The position numbers and the translations under genes are program-made. Below the pieces are notes generated by a model that saw only the letters and a program-made list of their open reading frames with translations, ran no database searches and was not told the origin of the DNA. Of a DNA stretch of 8,544 bases, positions 1-6,454 are shown piece by piece. How positions within the stretch are numbered: position 1 is the stretch's first letter; each line of letters begins with the position of its first letter. Source of the DNA: Giesbergeria sp. (GTDB lineage Bacteria > Pseudomonadota > Gammaproteobacteria > Burkholderiales > Burkholderiaceae_C); the NCBI GenBank assembly GCA_017987055.1, contig JAGNUJ010000065.1, forward strand, positions 1-8,544. Direction: 5' to 3'.

Positions 1-65
1 CCCCAGTGGCAGCAGGGATGTTGCGAGACATCACGGGCATTTCGCAAGGCAACGCGTCCGTCTGA
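1..65 (+). other. Unresolved edge; possible 3' end of an upstream gene
   Basis: One plus-strand frame reads through 20 codons from the window edge (ending ...DITGISQGNASV) to a TGA at 63-65, 19 bp before aat. This could be the C terminus of an upstream gene in the same direction. The opposite strand also offers a start: an ATG at 40 running out of the window (MPVMSRNIPAATG...), which would be a divergent gene. I recognise neither peptide and 65 bases do not allow a choice. The frame of aat is also open back to base 1, so an earlier aat start outside the window cannot be formally excluded. Confidence 0.25.
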
Positions 66-84
66 GCAACAACTCCAACACTTT

Positions 85-828
85 ATGCCTACCCTGCCTT
101 GGCTCCAGCCCCACGATCCATTTCCTGCTCCTCACGCCGCGTGGAGCCATGACACGCCAGCGCCTGGCCTACTGGCTGTGGGCGGCGCGCTCGATGTCGC
201 ACATTTGCTGAGCGCTTATCGCCAAGGAATTTTTCCGTGGTTCAGTGCGGGCCAACCGGTACTGTGGTGGTCGCCTGACCCGCGCATGGTGTTGCAACCC
301 GACGCCTTTCGGCTGCACCGCTCGCTACGCAAAACTTTGCAAAAATTTCGAGCGGATCCGCGCTGCGAAATTCGCATCGATCACGACTTTGGCACCGTGA
401 TACGCGCCTGCGCCAAAGCGCCGCGCAGTCACCAAGACGGCACTTGGATCGTGCCCGACATGATTGAGGCTTATGAAGCCTTTCACGCTGGCGGCTACGC
501 GCACAGCATCGAAACGTGGATCGACGAAAAGTTAGTAGGCGGCTTGTATTGCATTGGCTTGGGGCGGGCAGTATTTGGCGAATCGATGTTTGCCCACGCT
601 ACTGACGCTTCAAAAATTGCCCTTGCCGCATTGGTGTGTTTGTGCCGCCACGCCGGTGTCGGGATGATTGATTGCCAACAAAATACGCCGCACTTGGCTT
701 CATTGGGTGCGTACGAAATTTCTCGTGCGCAATTTCTACAACATGTGCAGCAAGCCCAGACGGAGCCAGAAATCCACTGGCAGTTTGAGCCTCGGCTGTG
801 GAATCAACTGCTGACGAGCCCGCATTGA
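85..828 (+). CDS. aat: Leucyl/phenylalanyl-tRNA-protein transferase Aat
   Basis: Aat moves Leu or Phe from charged tRNA to the N-terminal Arg or Lys of cytosolic proteins, creating N-degrons read by the ClpS/ClpAP system. The 247-aa product, close to the usual 230-250 aa, shows the family signatures in order: GLLAVGGAL (28-36), AYRQGIFPWF (44-53), LWWSPDPR (60-67), DGTWIVPDM (118-126) and FGESMFAHATDASK (164-177). The ATG at 85 is chosen because it gives the normal family N terminus (MPTLPWLQPHDPFP); no clear Shine-Dalgarno precedes it. The gene ends 3 bp before bpt, so the two are almost certainly cotranscribed and translationally coupled. The identification is firm; only the exact start is slightly open because the frame continues upstream. 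Confidence 0.96.
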   Translation: MPTLPWLQPHDPFPAPHAAWSHDTPAPGLLAVGGALDVAHLLSAYRQGIFPWFSAGQPVLWWSPDPRMVLQPDAFRLHRSLRKTLQKFRADPRCEIRIDHDFGTVIRACAKAPRSHQDGTWIVPDMIEAYEAFHAGGYAHSIETWIDEKLVGGLYCIGLGRAVFGESMFAHATDASKIALAALVCLCRHAGVGMIDCQQNTPHLASLGAYEISRAQFLQHVQQAQTEPEIHWQFEPRLWNQLLTSPH

Positions 829-831
829 TCA

Positions 832-1590
832 ATGGCGCAACTCAACGACCTTCCAGTGCAAGCCCTGCAGTTCTACGCCACCGCTGCGTATGACTGCAGC
901 TATTTGCCCAACCGCCAAGCGCGCTCGCAAGTTGCCACACCGGCCCATCTGGTACGCAGCGAGGCCTATTCCGCGCTAGTCGCTCAAGGCTTTCGGCGCA
1001 GCGGGCTGTTCACCTACCGCCCCTATTGCGACGGCTGCAGCGCCTGCCAGCCGCTGCGCGTGCTGGCGCAAGAATTTGTGCCCGACCGCAGCCAACGCCG
1101 CGCCGCCAAGCGCCACGCCAATCTCCAAGTGCGCGTGCTGGCACCCAGCTTTGTACCCGAGCACTACCAGCTCTATCTGCGCTACCAAAACGGCCGCCAC
1201 AGCGGCGGCGGCATGGACCACGACAGCGTAGACCAATACAGCCAATTTTTGCTGCAAAGCCATGTCGATTCGCGGCTGGTCGAATTTCGCCTCCCCGCTA
1301 ACGACGACGGCACCGAAGGCGCGCTGAAAATGGTCTCCCTGATCGATGTGCTCAGCGATGGCCTGTCTGCCGTCTATACCTTCTACGAGCCGGAGCCACA
1401 TTGCAGCTATGGCACCTACAACGTGCTGTGGCAAATTGAACAAGCACGCCAAATGGGCTTGGCTTATGCGTACTTGGGTTACTGGATAGAAGCCAGTTCC
1501 AAAATGAACTACAAAGCGCTATTTTTGCCGCATGAACTGTGTATCCAAAGGCAATGGCAGCGCGTAGAACGGCGCACCGAGGTCTCCTGA
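832..1590 (+). CDS. bpt: Aspartate/glutamate leucyltransferase Bpt (bacterial ATE-type)
   Basis: The 252-aa protein belongs to the bacterial branch of the arginyl-tRNA-protein transferase (ATE) family. Characterised bacterial members (Bpt) transfer Leu to N-terminal Asp or Glu, complementing Aat in the N-degron pathway. Many annotations still call it arginyltransferase. Visible signatures are YDCSYLP (20-26), the Cys cluster CDGCSAC (66-72) followed by [18 protein letters not shown] in the middle, and the C-terminal block YLGYWI..SSKMNYK..F.PHE. The length is normal for Bpt. The ATG at 832 follows the aat TGA (826-828) with a 3-bp gap and no strong ribosome site, suggesting translational coupling. 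The family call is firm; donor and acceptor specificity (Leu rather than Arg) is inferred from bacterial homologues. Confidence 0.94.
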   Translation: MAQLNDLPVQALQFYATAAYDCSYLPNRQARSQVATPAHLVRSEAYSALVAQGFRRSGLFTYRPYCDGCSACQPLRVLAQEFVPDRSQRRAAKRHANLQVRVLAPSFVPEHYQLYLRYQNGRHSGGGMDHDSVDQYSQFLLQSHVDSRLVEFRLPANDDGTEGALKMVSLIDVLSDGLSAVYTFYEPEPHCSYGTYNVLWQIEQARQMGLAYAYLGYWIEASSKMNYKALFLPHELCIQRQWQRVERRTEVS

Positions 1591-1611
1591 GCACGGTTCA
1601 ATTTCACAAGG

Positions 1612-1617
1612 TAAAAT
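1612..1617 (+). promoter_or_regulatory. Possible -10 box upstream of the IclR gene
   Basis: TAAAAT, a 5/6 match to the sigma-70 -10 consensus, lies in the 53-bp gap after bpt. It would place a transcript start near 1624, about 20 nt before the IclR ATG. No convincing -35 box is present at 16-18 bp upstream. A weak promoter, or one needing an activator (possibly IclR autoregulation), is a guess. Confidence 0.25.
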
Positions 1618-1643
1618 TGGAGCCATTCCTCAAATTTCACCCC

Positions 1644-2435
1644 ATGAAAAAAATCGATCCTGCAATACCCGTCAAGCCCAGTGTTCAGGTCATCGAGCGC
1701 ATGTTTGCGCTGATAGATGTGCTCGCGTCGCGCGAAGAAGCTATTTCACTGAAGGAAATCAGCGAAAAGACCGGGCTGCACCCGTCCACCACCCACCGCA
1801 TCCTGAACGACTTGGCCACTGGCCGCTTTGTGGATCGGCCCGAGTCGGGCAGCTACCGCTTGGGGATGCGCTTACTGGAGCTAGGCAACTTGGTCAAAGG
1901 GCGTTTGAATGTGCGCGATGCGGCACTGGTGCCGATGCGCGAGCTGCATAAATTAATCCAGCAACCGGTCAACCTTAGCCTGCGCCAAGGTGACGAAATT
2001 ATTTATGTCGAACGCGCCTACAGCGAGCGCTCGGGTATGCAAGTGGTGCGCGCCATCGGCGGGCGCGCTCCGCTGCATTTGACTTCCACCGGCAAACTGT
2101 TTTTAGCGGCGGACGATCCGCAGCGCGTGCGCACCTACGCCACCCGCACCGGTCTGCCCGGGCAAACGCGCAACAGCATCACGCAGCTGCTATTGTTAGA
2201 GCGCGAACTGGCCAAAGCGCGCCAATACGGCATCGCGCGCGATAACGAAGAGCTGGAATTGGGCGTGCGCTGCATTGCTGCTGGCGTCTATGACGACCAA
2301 AGCAAGCTGGTAGCCGGACTGTCGATTTCGGCACCAGCGGACCGTTTGGAGGAAGAATGGTTGCCCAAGTTGCAGTCCACCGCTAACAGTATTTCTGTGG
2401 CGCTAGGCTACAAAGGCACGCCGGCTGGTTTTTAA
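1644..2435 (+). CDS. IclR-family transcriptional regulator
   Basis: The 263-aa protein has the two-domain IclR plan. An N-terminal winged helix-turn-helix covers about residues 13-75 (VQVIERMFALIDVLA, then LKEISEKTGLHPSTTHRILNDL as the recognition region, then the wing FVDRPESGSYRLG). A C-terminal effector-binding domain covers about 90-255 (NLSLRQGDEIIYVERAY, GGRAPLHLTSTGKLFLA, YGIARDNEELELGVRCIAAGVYD). These domains bind small metabolites and tune a dimer or tetramer on DNA. The ATG at 1644 is preferred over an in-frame ATG at 1539, because the earlier start lies inside bpt and adds 35 residues with no family resemblance. No good Shine-Dalgarno is seen (GGAG at 1619-1622 is about 21 nt away). 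No catabolic operon lies nearby, so the target and ligand cannot be inferred. Confidence 0.92.
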   Translation: MKKIDPAIPVKPSVQVIERMFALIDVLASREEAISLKEISEKTGLHPSTTHRILNDLATGRFVDRPESGSYRLGMRLLELGNLVKGRLNVRDAALVPMRELHKLIQQPVNLSLRQGDEIIYVERAYSERSGMQVVRAIGGRAPLHLTSTGKLFLAADDPQRVRTYATRTGLPGQTRNSITQLLLLERELAKARQYGIARDNEELELGVRCIAAGVYDDQSKLVAGLSISAPADRLEEEWLPKLQSTANSISVALGYKGTPAGF

Positions 2436-2438
2436 ATA

Positions 2439-3659
2439 TCACCCGCCACGGGCGGTCATGTGCTGCGCTGAGGAGCGCAGCTCAGGCGTTGATTCGACCC
2501 ACTGGCGCACACGCTCGGCATCACCTAAGCGGCTGAATTTTCCAGCGGAATCCAAAAACACCATGATCAGCTTGCGCCCGGCCACCTCGGCTTGCATCAC
2601 CAAGCAGCGCCCAGCCTCTGAGATGTAGCCGGTTTTTTGCAGGCCAATATCCCAAGACGGGCTATGCACCAAGCGGTTGGTGTTGTTGTACTGCAAGGTG
2701 CGGTTGCCGACAGCTACTTCATAGCCCGGCGAGGTCGAGAACTCGCGCAGCACCGGATCGCTGTGCGCAACGTTGACCAAAATCGCCAAATCGTGCGCGC
2801 TGGACTGGTTTTTGCTCGATAAGCCAGTGGGCTCCACATAGCGGGTATCGCGCATACCCAAAGCACGCGCCTTGGCATTCATTTGCGCGACAAACAGCGA
2901 CAAACCACCGGGATACGTGCGACCCAGCGCATTGGCGGCGCGGTTTTCGCTCGACATCAGCGCCAAATGCAGCATTTCGCGGCGCGTCAGCGTGGTGCCG
3001 ACCATCAAGCGCGAACGGCTGCCTTTTTCGGTATCAATATCGTCTTGAGTGATAGTGATCAGCTGATCCATAGGCAGGCGCGATTGGCTAATCAACAAGC
3101 CAGTCATCAGCTTGGTGAGTGAGGCTATCGGCAGCACCGCATGGTCGTTTTTACTCAGCAAAATCTCTTTGGTGTCTTGGTCAATGATCAAAGCGACGCT
3201 GGATTTGAGGTCCAGCGGATCGCTCAAGGCGTGCAAACCGGCCATTTCGCCAAAAGACTGCCGCGCCGGTGCCACATAAGCCGTCCGCACCGGCGCACGC
3301 GCCGAAACAGCCGCCATGCGCGCCACCTTCTTGCCAGACGAAGCCGCCACTGTGCGCGACGCCTTGGCCGAAGATGCCGCTGTAACACGCGATTTGGCGC
3401 TCGAATTTTTCGCTACGGTGGCTTTATTTTTATTCTTAGCCACCAGTGAAGCCTTGGTGCGGGAGGCAGCCGCCTGCTGCCTCGGTACCGCTTTGGCTGT
3501 TGAGCGTTTGGCGTTGACTGCACTGACCTGCTGTTTTTTGGCTGGTGATTTTTTGCGCTCTGCAGCATGGACAGTGGGCGTCGCTAAGGCAATCCCCAGC
3601 GCTACCGTGCCCAGCATCTTTAACAACGAGCGCACCGCAGTGCGGTAGGGGCGATGCAT
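2439..3659 (-). CDS. pbpG: Periplasmic D-alanyl-D-alanine endopeptidase (PBP7/PbpG-like, peptidase S11)
   Basis: This low-molecular-weight penicillin-binding protein is predicted to hydrolyse D-Ala-meso-DAP cross-links in peptidoglycan. All three active-site motifs are present in the 406-aa product: SLTK (Ser180, Lys183), SEN (Ser237-Asn239) and KTG (342-344). The N terminus is a Sec signal peptide: basic MHRPYRTAVRSLLK, a hydrophobic core, then TPTVHA with cleavage near residue 32. Residues about 34-125 form a low-complexity linker rich in Lys, Ala and Ser, so the protein is roughly 100 residues longer than E. coli PbpG; the linker may bind the wall. The ATG at 3659 is preferred over the in-frame TTG at 3677, because GGAG sits 8 nt before the ATG. 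It ends 3 bp from the convergent IclR gene. Endopeptidase rather than carboxypeptidase activity is inferred from overall similarity. Confidence 0.93.
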   Translation of the reverse strand: MHRPYRTAVRSLLKMLGTVALGIALATPTVHAAERKKSPAKKQQVSAVNAKRSTAKAVPRQQAAASRTKASLVAKNKNKATVAKNSSAKSRVTAASSAKASRTVAASSGKKVARMAAVSARAPVRTAYVAPARQSFGEMAGLHALSDPLDLKSSVALIIDQDTKEILLSKNDHAVLPIASLTKLMTGLLISQSRLPMDQLITITQDDIDTEKGSRSRLMVGTTLTRREMLHLALMSSENRAANALGRTYPGGLSLFVAQMNAKARALGMRDTRYVEPTGLSSKNQSSAHDLAILVNVAHSDPVLREFSTSPGYEVAVGNRTLQYNNTNRLVHSPSWDIGLQKTGYISEAGRCLVMQAEVAGRKLIMVFLDSAGKFSRLGDAERVRQWVESTPELRSSAQHMTARGG

Positions 3660-3667
3660 CGAAATAT

Positions 3668-3671
3668 CTCC
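3668..3671 (-). promoter_or_regulatory. Ribosome binding site deciding the pbpG start
   Basis: GGAG on the minus strand lies 8 nt upstream of the ATG at 3659. The alternative TTG start at 3677 lies before this site and would put it inside the coding region, so the ATG is the better start. Confidence 0.7.
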
Positions 3672-3707
3672 AAACAAAATTTCTGCCAGTGCAGTAAAGC
3701 GAAAAGT

Positions 3708-3759
3708 CTTGCAATATCAATAACTTGCACGACTCTTCAATAATCTAGGTGAGATTATA
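3708..3759 (-). promoter_or_regulatory. Putative pbpG promoter region with abutting direct repeats
   Basis: The 139-bp gap between leuA and pbpG contains a perfect minus-strand TATAAT (3759-3754) with no good -35 box at normal spacing. Transcription from it would give a 5' untranslated region of about 88 nt. Downstream is a weaker pair, TTGAAG (3740-3735) and GATATT (3718-3713), 16 bp apart. Overlapping this, the two-part motif TTATTGA...TGCAAG (minus strand) occurs twice back to back, at 3743-3724 and 3723-3708, with inner spacers of 7 and 3 bp. The repeats could be regulator half-sites. No intrinsic terminator for leuA is visible here. Confidence 0.35.
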
Positions 3760-3798
3760 AGTTGGCAACCCGTTCAGAGATACATCTTTCGACAAGCT

Positions 3799-5337
3799 TT
3801 AGCCCTGCGCAGCTACCCGCTCAGCCTTGCTGTGCAGCTTATTGAGTGCATGGAGATAGGCTTTGGCCGATGCCACCACGATGTCTGGATCCGCACCAAC
3901 GCCATTGACGACCCGGCCACTGTTTTGCAAACGCACCGTGACTTCGCCTTGGCTTTCGGTTGAGCCGCTGATGGCGTTGACCGAATACAGCACCATTTCG
4001 GCACCGCTTTGGGCGTGCGCCTCAATGGCTTTGAGCGACGCATCCACCGGACCGTTGCCCTCGGCTTCACTGCGCACTTCTTTACCGTCCACGGTAAACA
4101 CGACGCAGGCGTGCGGCCGCTCGCCGGTTTCGCTGTGCTGCGATAAGGAAACAAAGCTGTATTGCTCTTGCATATTGCCTAAGCTTTCATCGTTGACCAG
4201 TGCCAAGATATCTTCGTCAAAAATCTCGCTCTTGCGATCGGCCAGCTCTTTGAAACGGGCGAATGCGGCGTTGGTTTCGACTTCGCTCTCCATGCTCACG
4301 CCCAACTCTTGCAGGCGTTGCTTGAAGGCGTTGCGCCCGCTCAGTTTGCCCAGCACAATTTTGTTGGCACTCCAGCCGACGTCTTCAGCGCGCATGATTT
4401 CGTAGGTATCGCGCGCTTTGAGCACGCCGTCTTGGTGGATGCCGCTGGCGTGGGCAAAGGCATTGGCACCGACCACGGCCTTGTTGGGCTGCACCACAAA
4501 GCCGGTGATCTGGCTGACCATGCGACTGGCGGCGACGATGTGCTGGGCGTCGATATTCAAATCCAAATTGAAATAATCGCGCCGGGTTTTCACCGCCATG
4601 ACGATTTCTTCTAGCGCACAGTTGCCGGCGCGTTCGCCCAAGCCGTTGATAGTGCATTCGACTTGGCGTGCGCCGCCAATTTTGACGCCGGCCAGCGAGT
4701 TGGCCACCGCCATGCCTAAGTCGTTATGGCAATGCACCGACCAAATCGCCTTGTCGCTGTTGGGCACGCGCTCACGCAGCGTCTTGATGAAGTTGCCGTA
4801 CAACTCGGGGATGGCATAGCCGACGGTGTCGGGCACGTTGATGGTGGTTGCGCCTTCGGCAATTACCGCCTCAATCACGCGGCACAAAAAATCCATATCG
4901 CTGCGGTAGCCGTCCTCCGGGCTGAACTCGATGTCAGCACACAAATTGCGGGCAAAGCGCACCGACTGCTTGGCTTGCTCCAACACCTGCTCGGGCGTCA
5001 TGCGCAGTTTTTTCTCCATGTGCAAGGCCGAGGTGGCAATGAAAGTGTGAATGCGTGCGCGGTTAGCGCCCTTCAAAGCTTCAGCTGCGCGCGAAATATC
5101 GCGGTCGTTGGCACGTGAGAGTGAGCAAATGGTCGAGTCTTTGATCGAATTAGCAATCAACTGCACGGCCTCGAAATCGCCGTTAGAGCTGGCCGCAAAA
5201 CCGGCTTCGATCACATCCACCTTCAGGCGCTCCAATTGGCGCGCAATGCGCAATTTTTCGTCTTTGGTCATGGAAGCGCCGGGCGATTGCTCGCCATCGC
5301 GCAAGGTGGTGTCAAAAATGATCAATTGGTCAGCCAT
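3799..5337 (-). CDS. leuA: 2-isopropylmalate synthase LeuA
   Basis: LeuA condenses acetyl-CoA with 2-ketoisovalerate to 2-isopropylmalate, the committed step of leucine synthesis. The 512-aa protein follows the E. coli type (about 523 aa). An N-terminal TIM barrel carries [16 protein letters not shown] (8-23) with Arg12 and Asp13, [13 protein letters not shown], the metal motif HCHNDLG (His202, His204) and GERAGN. The linker region carries [11 protein letters not shown]. The C-terminal part (about 365-500) is the regulatory domain that binds leucine for feedback inhibition. The ATG at 5337 has GGAG (5348-5345) 7 nt upstream. The gene lies downstream of pssA, but a leucine-rich leader peptide and intrinsic terminator stand before it, so control by attenuation is likely in addition to feedback inhibition. 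The 2-ketoisovalerate substrate derives from the pathway served by the neighbouring ilv genes. Confidence 0.98.
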   Translation of the reverse strand: MADQLIIFDTTLRDGEQSPGASMTKDEKLRIARQLERLKVDVIEAGFAASSNGDFEAVQLIANSIKDSTICSLSRANDRDISRAAEALKGANRARIHTFIATSALHMEKKLRMTPEQVLEQAKQSVRFARNLCADIEFSPEDGYRSDMDFLCRVIEAVIAEGATTINVPDTVGYAIPELYGNFIKTLRERVPNSDKAIWSVHCHNDLGMAVANSLAGVKIGGARQVECTINGLGERAGNCALEEIVMAVKTRRDYFNLDLNIDAQHIVAASRMVSQITGFVVQPNKAVVGANAFAHASGIHQDGVLKARDTYEIMRAEDVGWSANKIVLGKLSGRNAFKQRLQELGVSMESEVETNAAFARFKELADRKSEIFDEDILALVNDESLGNMQEQYSFVSLSQHSETGERPHACVVFTVDGKEVRSEAEGNGPVDASLKAIEAHAQSGAEMVLYSVNAISGSTESQGEVTVRLQNSGRVVNGVGADPDIVVASAKAYLHALNKLHSKAERVAAQG

Positions 5338-5414
5338 GTCTTTACTCCTGATTCCTGATTAAGGTGGGGTTAGCTAAGTTTCGGTGAGATCTGCAAAGTG
5401 AAAGTTTCGCTGGC

Positions 5415-5452
5415 GAAAACAAAAAGGCCCGTTGCAGGTGCATACGGGCCTT
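5415..5452 (-). terminator. Attenuator terminator in the leuA leader
   Basis: A perfect 9-bp inverted repeat (AAGGCCCGT at 5452-5444, ACGGGCCTT at 5432-5424, minus strand) encloses an 11-nt loop. A U-rich tail, TTTTTGTTTTC, follows immediately. It lies between the leader peptide and leuA in the sense of transcription, with 77 bp still to go to the leuA start. It is therefore placed to stop leader transcripts before leuA. A simple terminator for pssA is the alternative, but the leader peptide upstream argues for attenuation. Confidence 0.9.
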
Positions 5453-5501
5453 GAAAGAAAAAGAGTGCGCGCGCGCTCTAAGTCCTCCGCCCGAGGGGAG
5501 G
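5444..5501 (-). promoter_or_regulatory. Alternative RNA pairing segments of the leu attenuator
   Basis: Three competing structures can be drawn on the minus-strand transcript. First, CCTCC (5501-5497) pairs with GGAGG (5488-5484), a hairpin within the leader-peptide end. Second, AGAG (5479-5476) pairs with CTCT (5465-5462) around a GC-alternating loop. Third, CGGGC (5493-5489) can pair with GCCCG (5449-5445), the upstream arm of the terminator, giving a possible antiterminator. A ribosome stalled at Leu8-Leu10 (5510-5502) would mask the CCTCC segment and free CGGGCGGAGG for the third pairing. The terminator arms are certain; the antiterminator is only 5 bp by eye and is an inference. Confidence 0.55.
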
Positions 5502-5531
5502 TAGCAATAGCGCGGTTGCAAGATTTTTCAT
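5478..5531 (-). CDS. leuL: leu operon leader peptide (17 aa, leucine-rich)
   Basis: This short reading frame encodes MKNLATALLLPPLGRRT and ends in TAG. Five of 17 residues are leucine, including three in a row at 8-10, using CTT, CTA, TTG, CTA and CTC, with none of the CTG common in the neighbouring genes. It sits just upstream of a terminator hairpin in front of leuA, the classic position of a leader peptide whose translation senses charged leucyl-tRNA. If leucine is scarce the ribosome would stall at the leucine run, prevent the terminator and let leuA be transcribed. No Shine-Dalgarno precedes the ATG, and the probable transcript start is at or within a few nucleotides of it, so it may be translated as a leaderless message. 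The symbol leuL is used by analogy with enteric bacteria; the sequence itself differs. Confidence 0.8.
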   Translation of the reverse strand: MKNLATALLLPPLGRRT

Positions 5532-5538
5532 GTCGTGC

Positions 5539-5547
5539 AATGTAGCA
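5539..5547 (-). promoter_or_regulatory. Extended -10 promoter for the leuL-leuA transcript
   Basis: Minus-strand TGC followed by TACATT (4/6 match to TATAAT) forms an extended -10 element just upstream of the leader peptide and downstream of the pssA stop codon. Initiation 6-7 nt after the box would fall at about 5532-5533, one or two nucleotides before the leader ATG. No good -35 exists at 17 bp; TTGCAC lies at 20 bp. The motif is visible; its use as a promoter is inferred from position. Confidence 0.45.
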
Positions 5548-5558
5548 CAGCTGGGCGG

Positions 5559-6404
5559 CTATTTGTGCAAGCCACGCTCATCGGGTTCGTCGGTCGAGGT
5601 GCTGATCACGCTGGTTTGCTGGCCCTTGGCTTTTCGCCATGCATAGACGCCATAGCCGCTGAAACCGTACAACACGAACACGCTGAACAACACAATCGGT
5701 GGATGGATGTTGATGATGGCAATGCCCAGCGCAATCAAGACAATGACGAAAAACGGCACGCTTTTTTTCACGCGCACATCTTTGAAGCTGTAAAACGGGA
5801 CATTGGTCACCATCGTCAGGCCAGCGTACAGCGTCAGGGCAAATGTGATCCAGCTGATGTGTTCCCAGCCCAGCCACGACAGCGCGGCCAAATCAGCAGC
5901 GCGGTGTATGCCCAGCTCCGCCATCAACCAGATAAAGCCCGCCACCAAAGCCGCCGCTGCCGGCGACGGCAAACCCTGAAAATAGCGCTTATCGACCACC
6001 GTGGTGTTGACGTTAAAACGCGCCAAACGCAGCGCTGCGCAGGCGCAATAGACAAACGCCGCCATCCAGCCCCAGCGCCCCAAGTCTTTCAGCGCCCAGA
6101 TATACGCAATCAGCGCCGGCGCAGCGCCAAAAGACACCATGTCCGAGAGCGAATCCATCTGCTCGCCAAACGCGCTTTGGGTGTTGGTCATGCGGGCCAC
6201 GCGGCCATCGAGGCTGTCGAGCACCATGGCGCAAAAAATGCCAATTCCCGCCAAGTCAAAGCGCCCATTCATCGCCATGACCACGGCATAAAAACCACCG
6301 AACAAGGCTGCCAGCGTGATCGCATTGGGCAAGACATAAATGCCCTTACGGCGTTTGCGCGGCACCACGCCCATGTCGGGGTGAGGCTTATTATCGTTAT
6401 GCAT
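5559..6404 (-). CDS. pssA: CDP-diacylglycerol-serine O-phosphatidyltransferase PssA
   Basis: This integral inner-membrane enzyme joins serine to CDP-diacylglycerol to make phosphatidylserine, precursor of phosphatidylethanolamine. The 281-aa protein shows the full CDP-alcohol phosphatidyltransferase signature DG..AR........G...D...D, at Asp66-Gly67, Ala70-Arg71, Gly80, Asp84 and Asp88. Several hydrophobic segments follow, including ALVAGFIWLMAELG and the pair FFVIVLIALGIAIINI and PPIVLFSVFVLYGF. The short cytoplasmic N terminus is basic (PRKRRKG). The ATG at 6404 is chosen over the in-frame TTG at 6407, because GGAGG stands 8 nt before it. The gene sits between ilvC, after that gene's terminator, and leuA. 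Its product has no role in amino acid synthesis; I recall a similar order in other Burkholderiales, often with psd beside it, and psd is absent here. Confidence 0.96.
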   Translation of the reverse strand: MHNDNKPHPDMGVVPRKRRKGIYVLPNAITLAALFGGFYAVVMAMNGRFDLAGIGIFCAMVLDSLDGRVARMTNTQSAFGEQMDSLSDMVSFGAAPALIAYIWALKDLGRWGWMAAFVYCACAALRLARFNVNTTVVDKRYFQGLPSPAAAALVAGFIWLMAELGIHRAADLAALSWLGWEHISWITFALTLYAGLTMVTNVPFYSFKDVRVKKSVPFFVIVLIALGIAIINIHPPIVLFSVFVLYGFSGYGVYAWRKAKGQQTSVISTSTDEPDERGLHK

Positions 6405-6452
6405 CAAATCGACCTCCAGCGCACAACTGGCGTGCGCTTACAGCTATCAAAA
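6403..6452 (-). repeat. Dispersed Comamonadaceae-type repeat, copy A (at pssA start)
   Basis: On the minus strand it begins TTTTGATAGCTG, continues with a perfect 7-bp inverted repeat (AGCGCAC at 6438-6432, GTGCGCT at 6424-6418, 7-nt loop) and ends GGAGGTCGATTTGAT. It shares order and wording with the copy at 8232-8281. It reaches into the first bases of pssA and contains that gene's GGAGG. The family assignment rests on memory of similar elements in Comamonadaceae genomes and on the second copy here. Confidence 0.65.
6413..6417 (-). promoter_or_regulatory. Ribosome binding site of pssA, inside the repeat
   Basis: GGAGG on the minus strand, 8 nt upstream of the ATG at 6404. It fixes the start codon and belongs to the conserved GAGG segment of the repeat. 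The hairpin arm GTGCGCT ends directly before it, so folding could affect ribosome access. Confidence 0.75.
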
Positions 6453-6454
6453 TA

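Noticed and set aside
976..1452. 158-codon minus-strand open frame opposite bpt
   Set aside because: Ala/Val-rich antisense shadow of an intact gene, with no ribosome site or known motif.
1539..1643. Longer N terminus for the IclR regulator
   Set aside because: It would overlap the last 52 bases of bpt, and the extra 35 residues show no family similarity; the ATG at 1644 gives the usual IclR length.
3436..3720. Minus-strand frame overlapping the pbpG start, possible frameshifted signal peptide
   Set aside because: The main pbpG frame already has an intact signal peptide, ribosome site and catalytic domain, so no frameshift needs to be invoked.
3761..3798. Hairpin after leuA (GTTGGCAAC region) as terminator
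   Set aside because: The inverted repeat is only about 4 bp and lacks a T tract, so it is not a credible intrinsic terminator.
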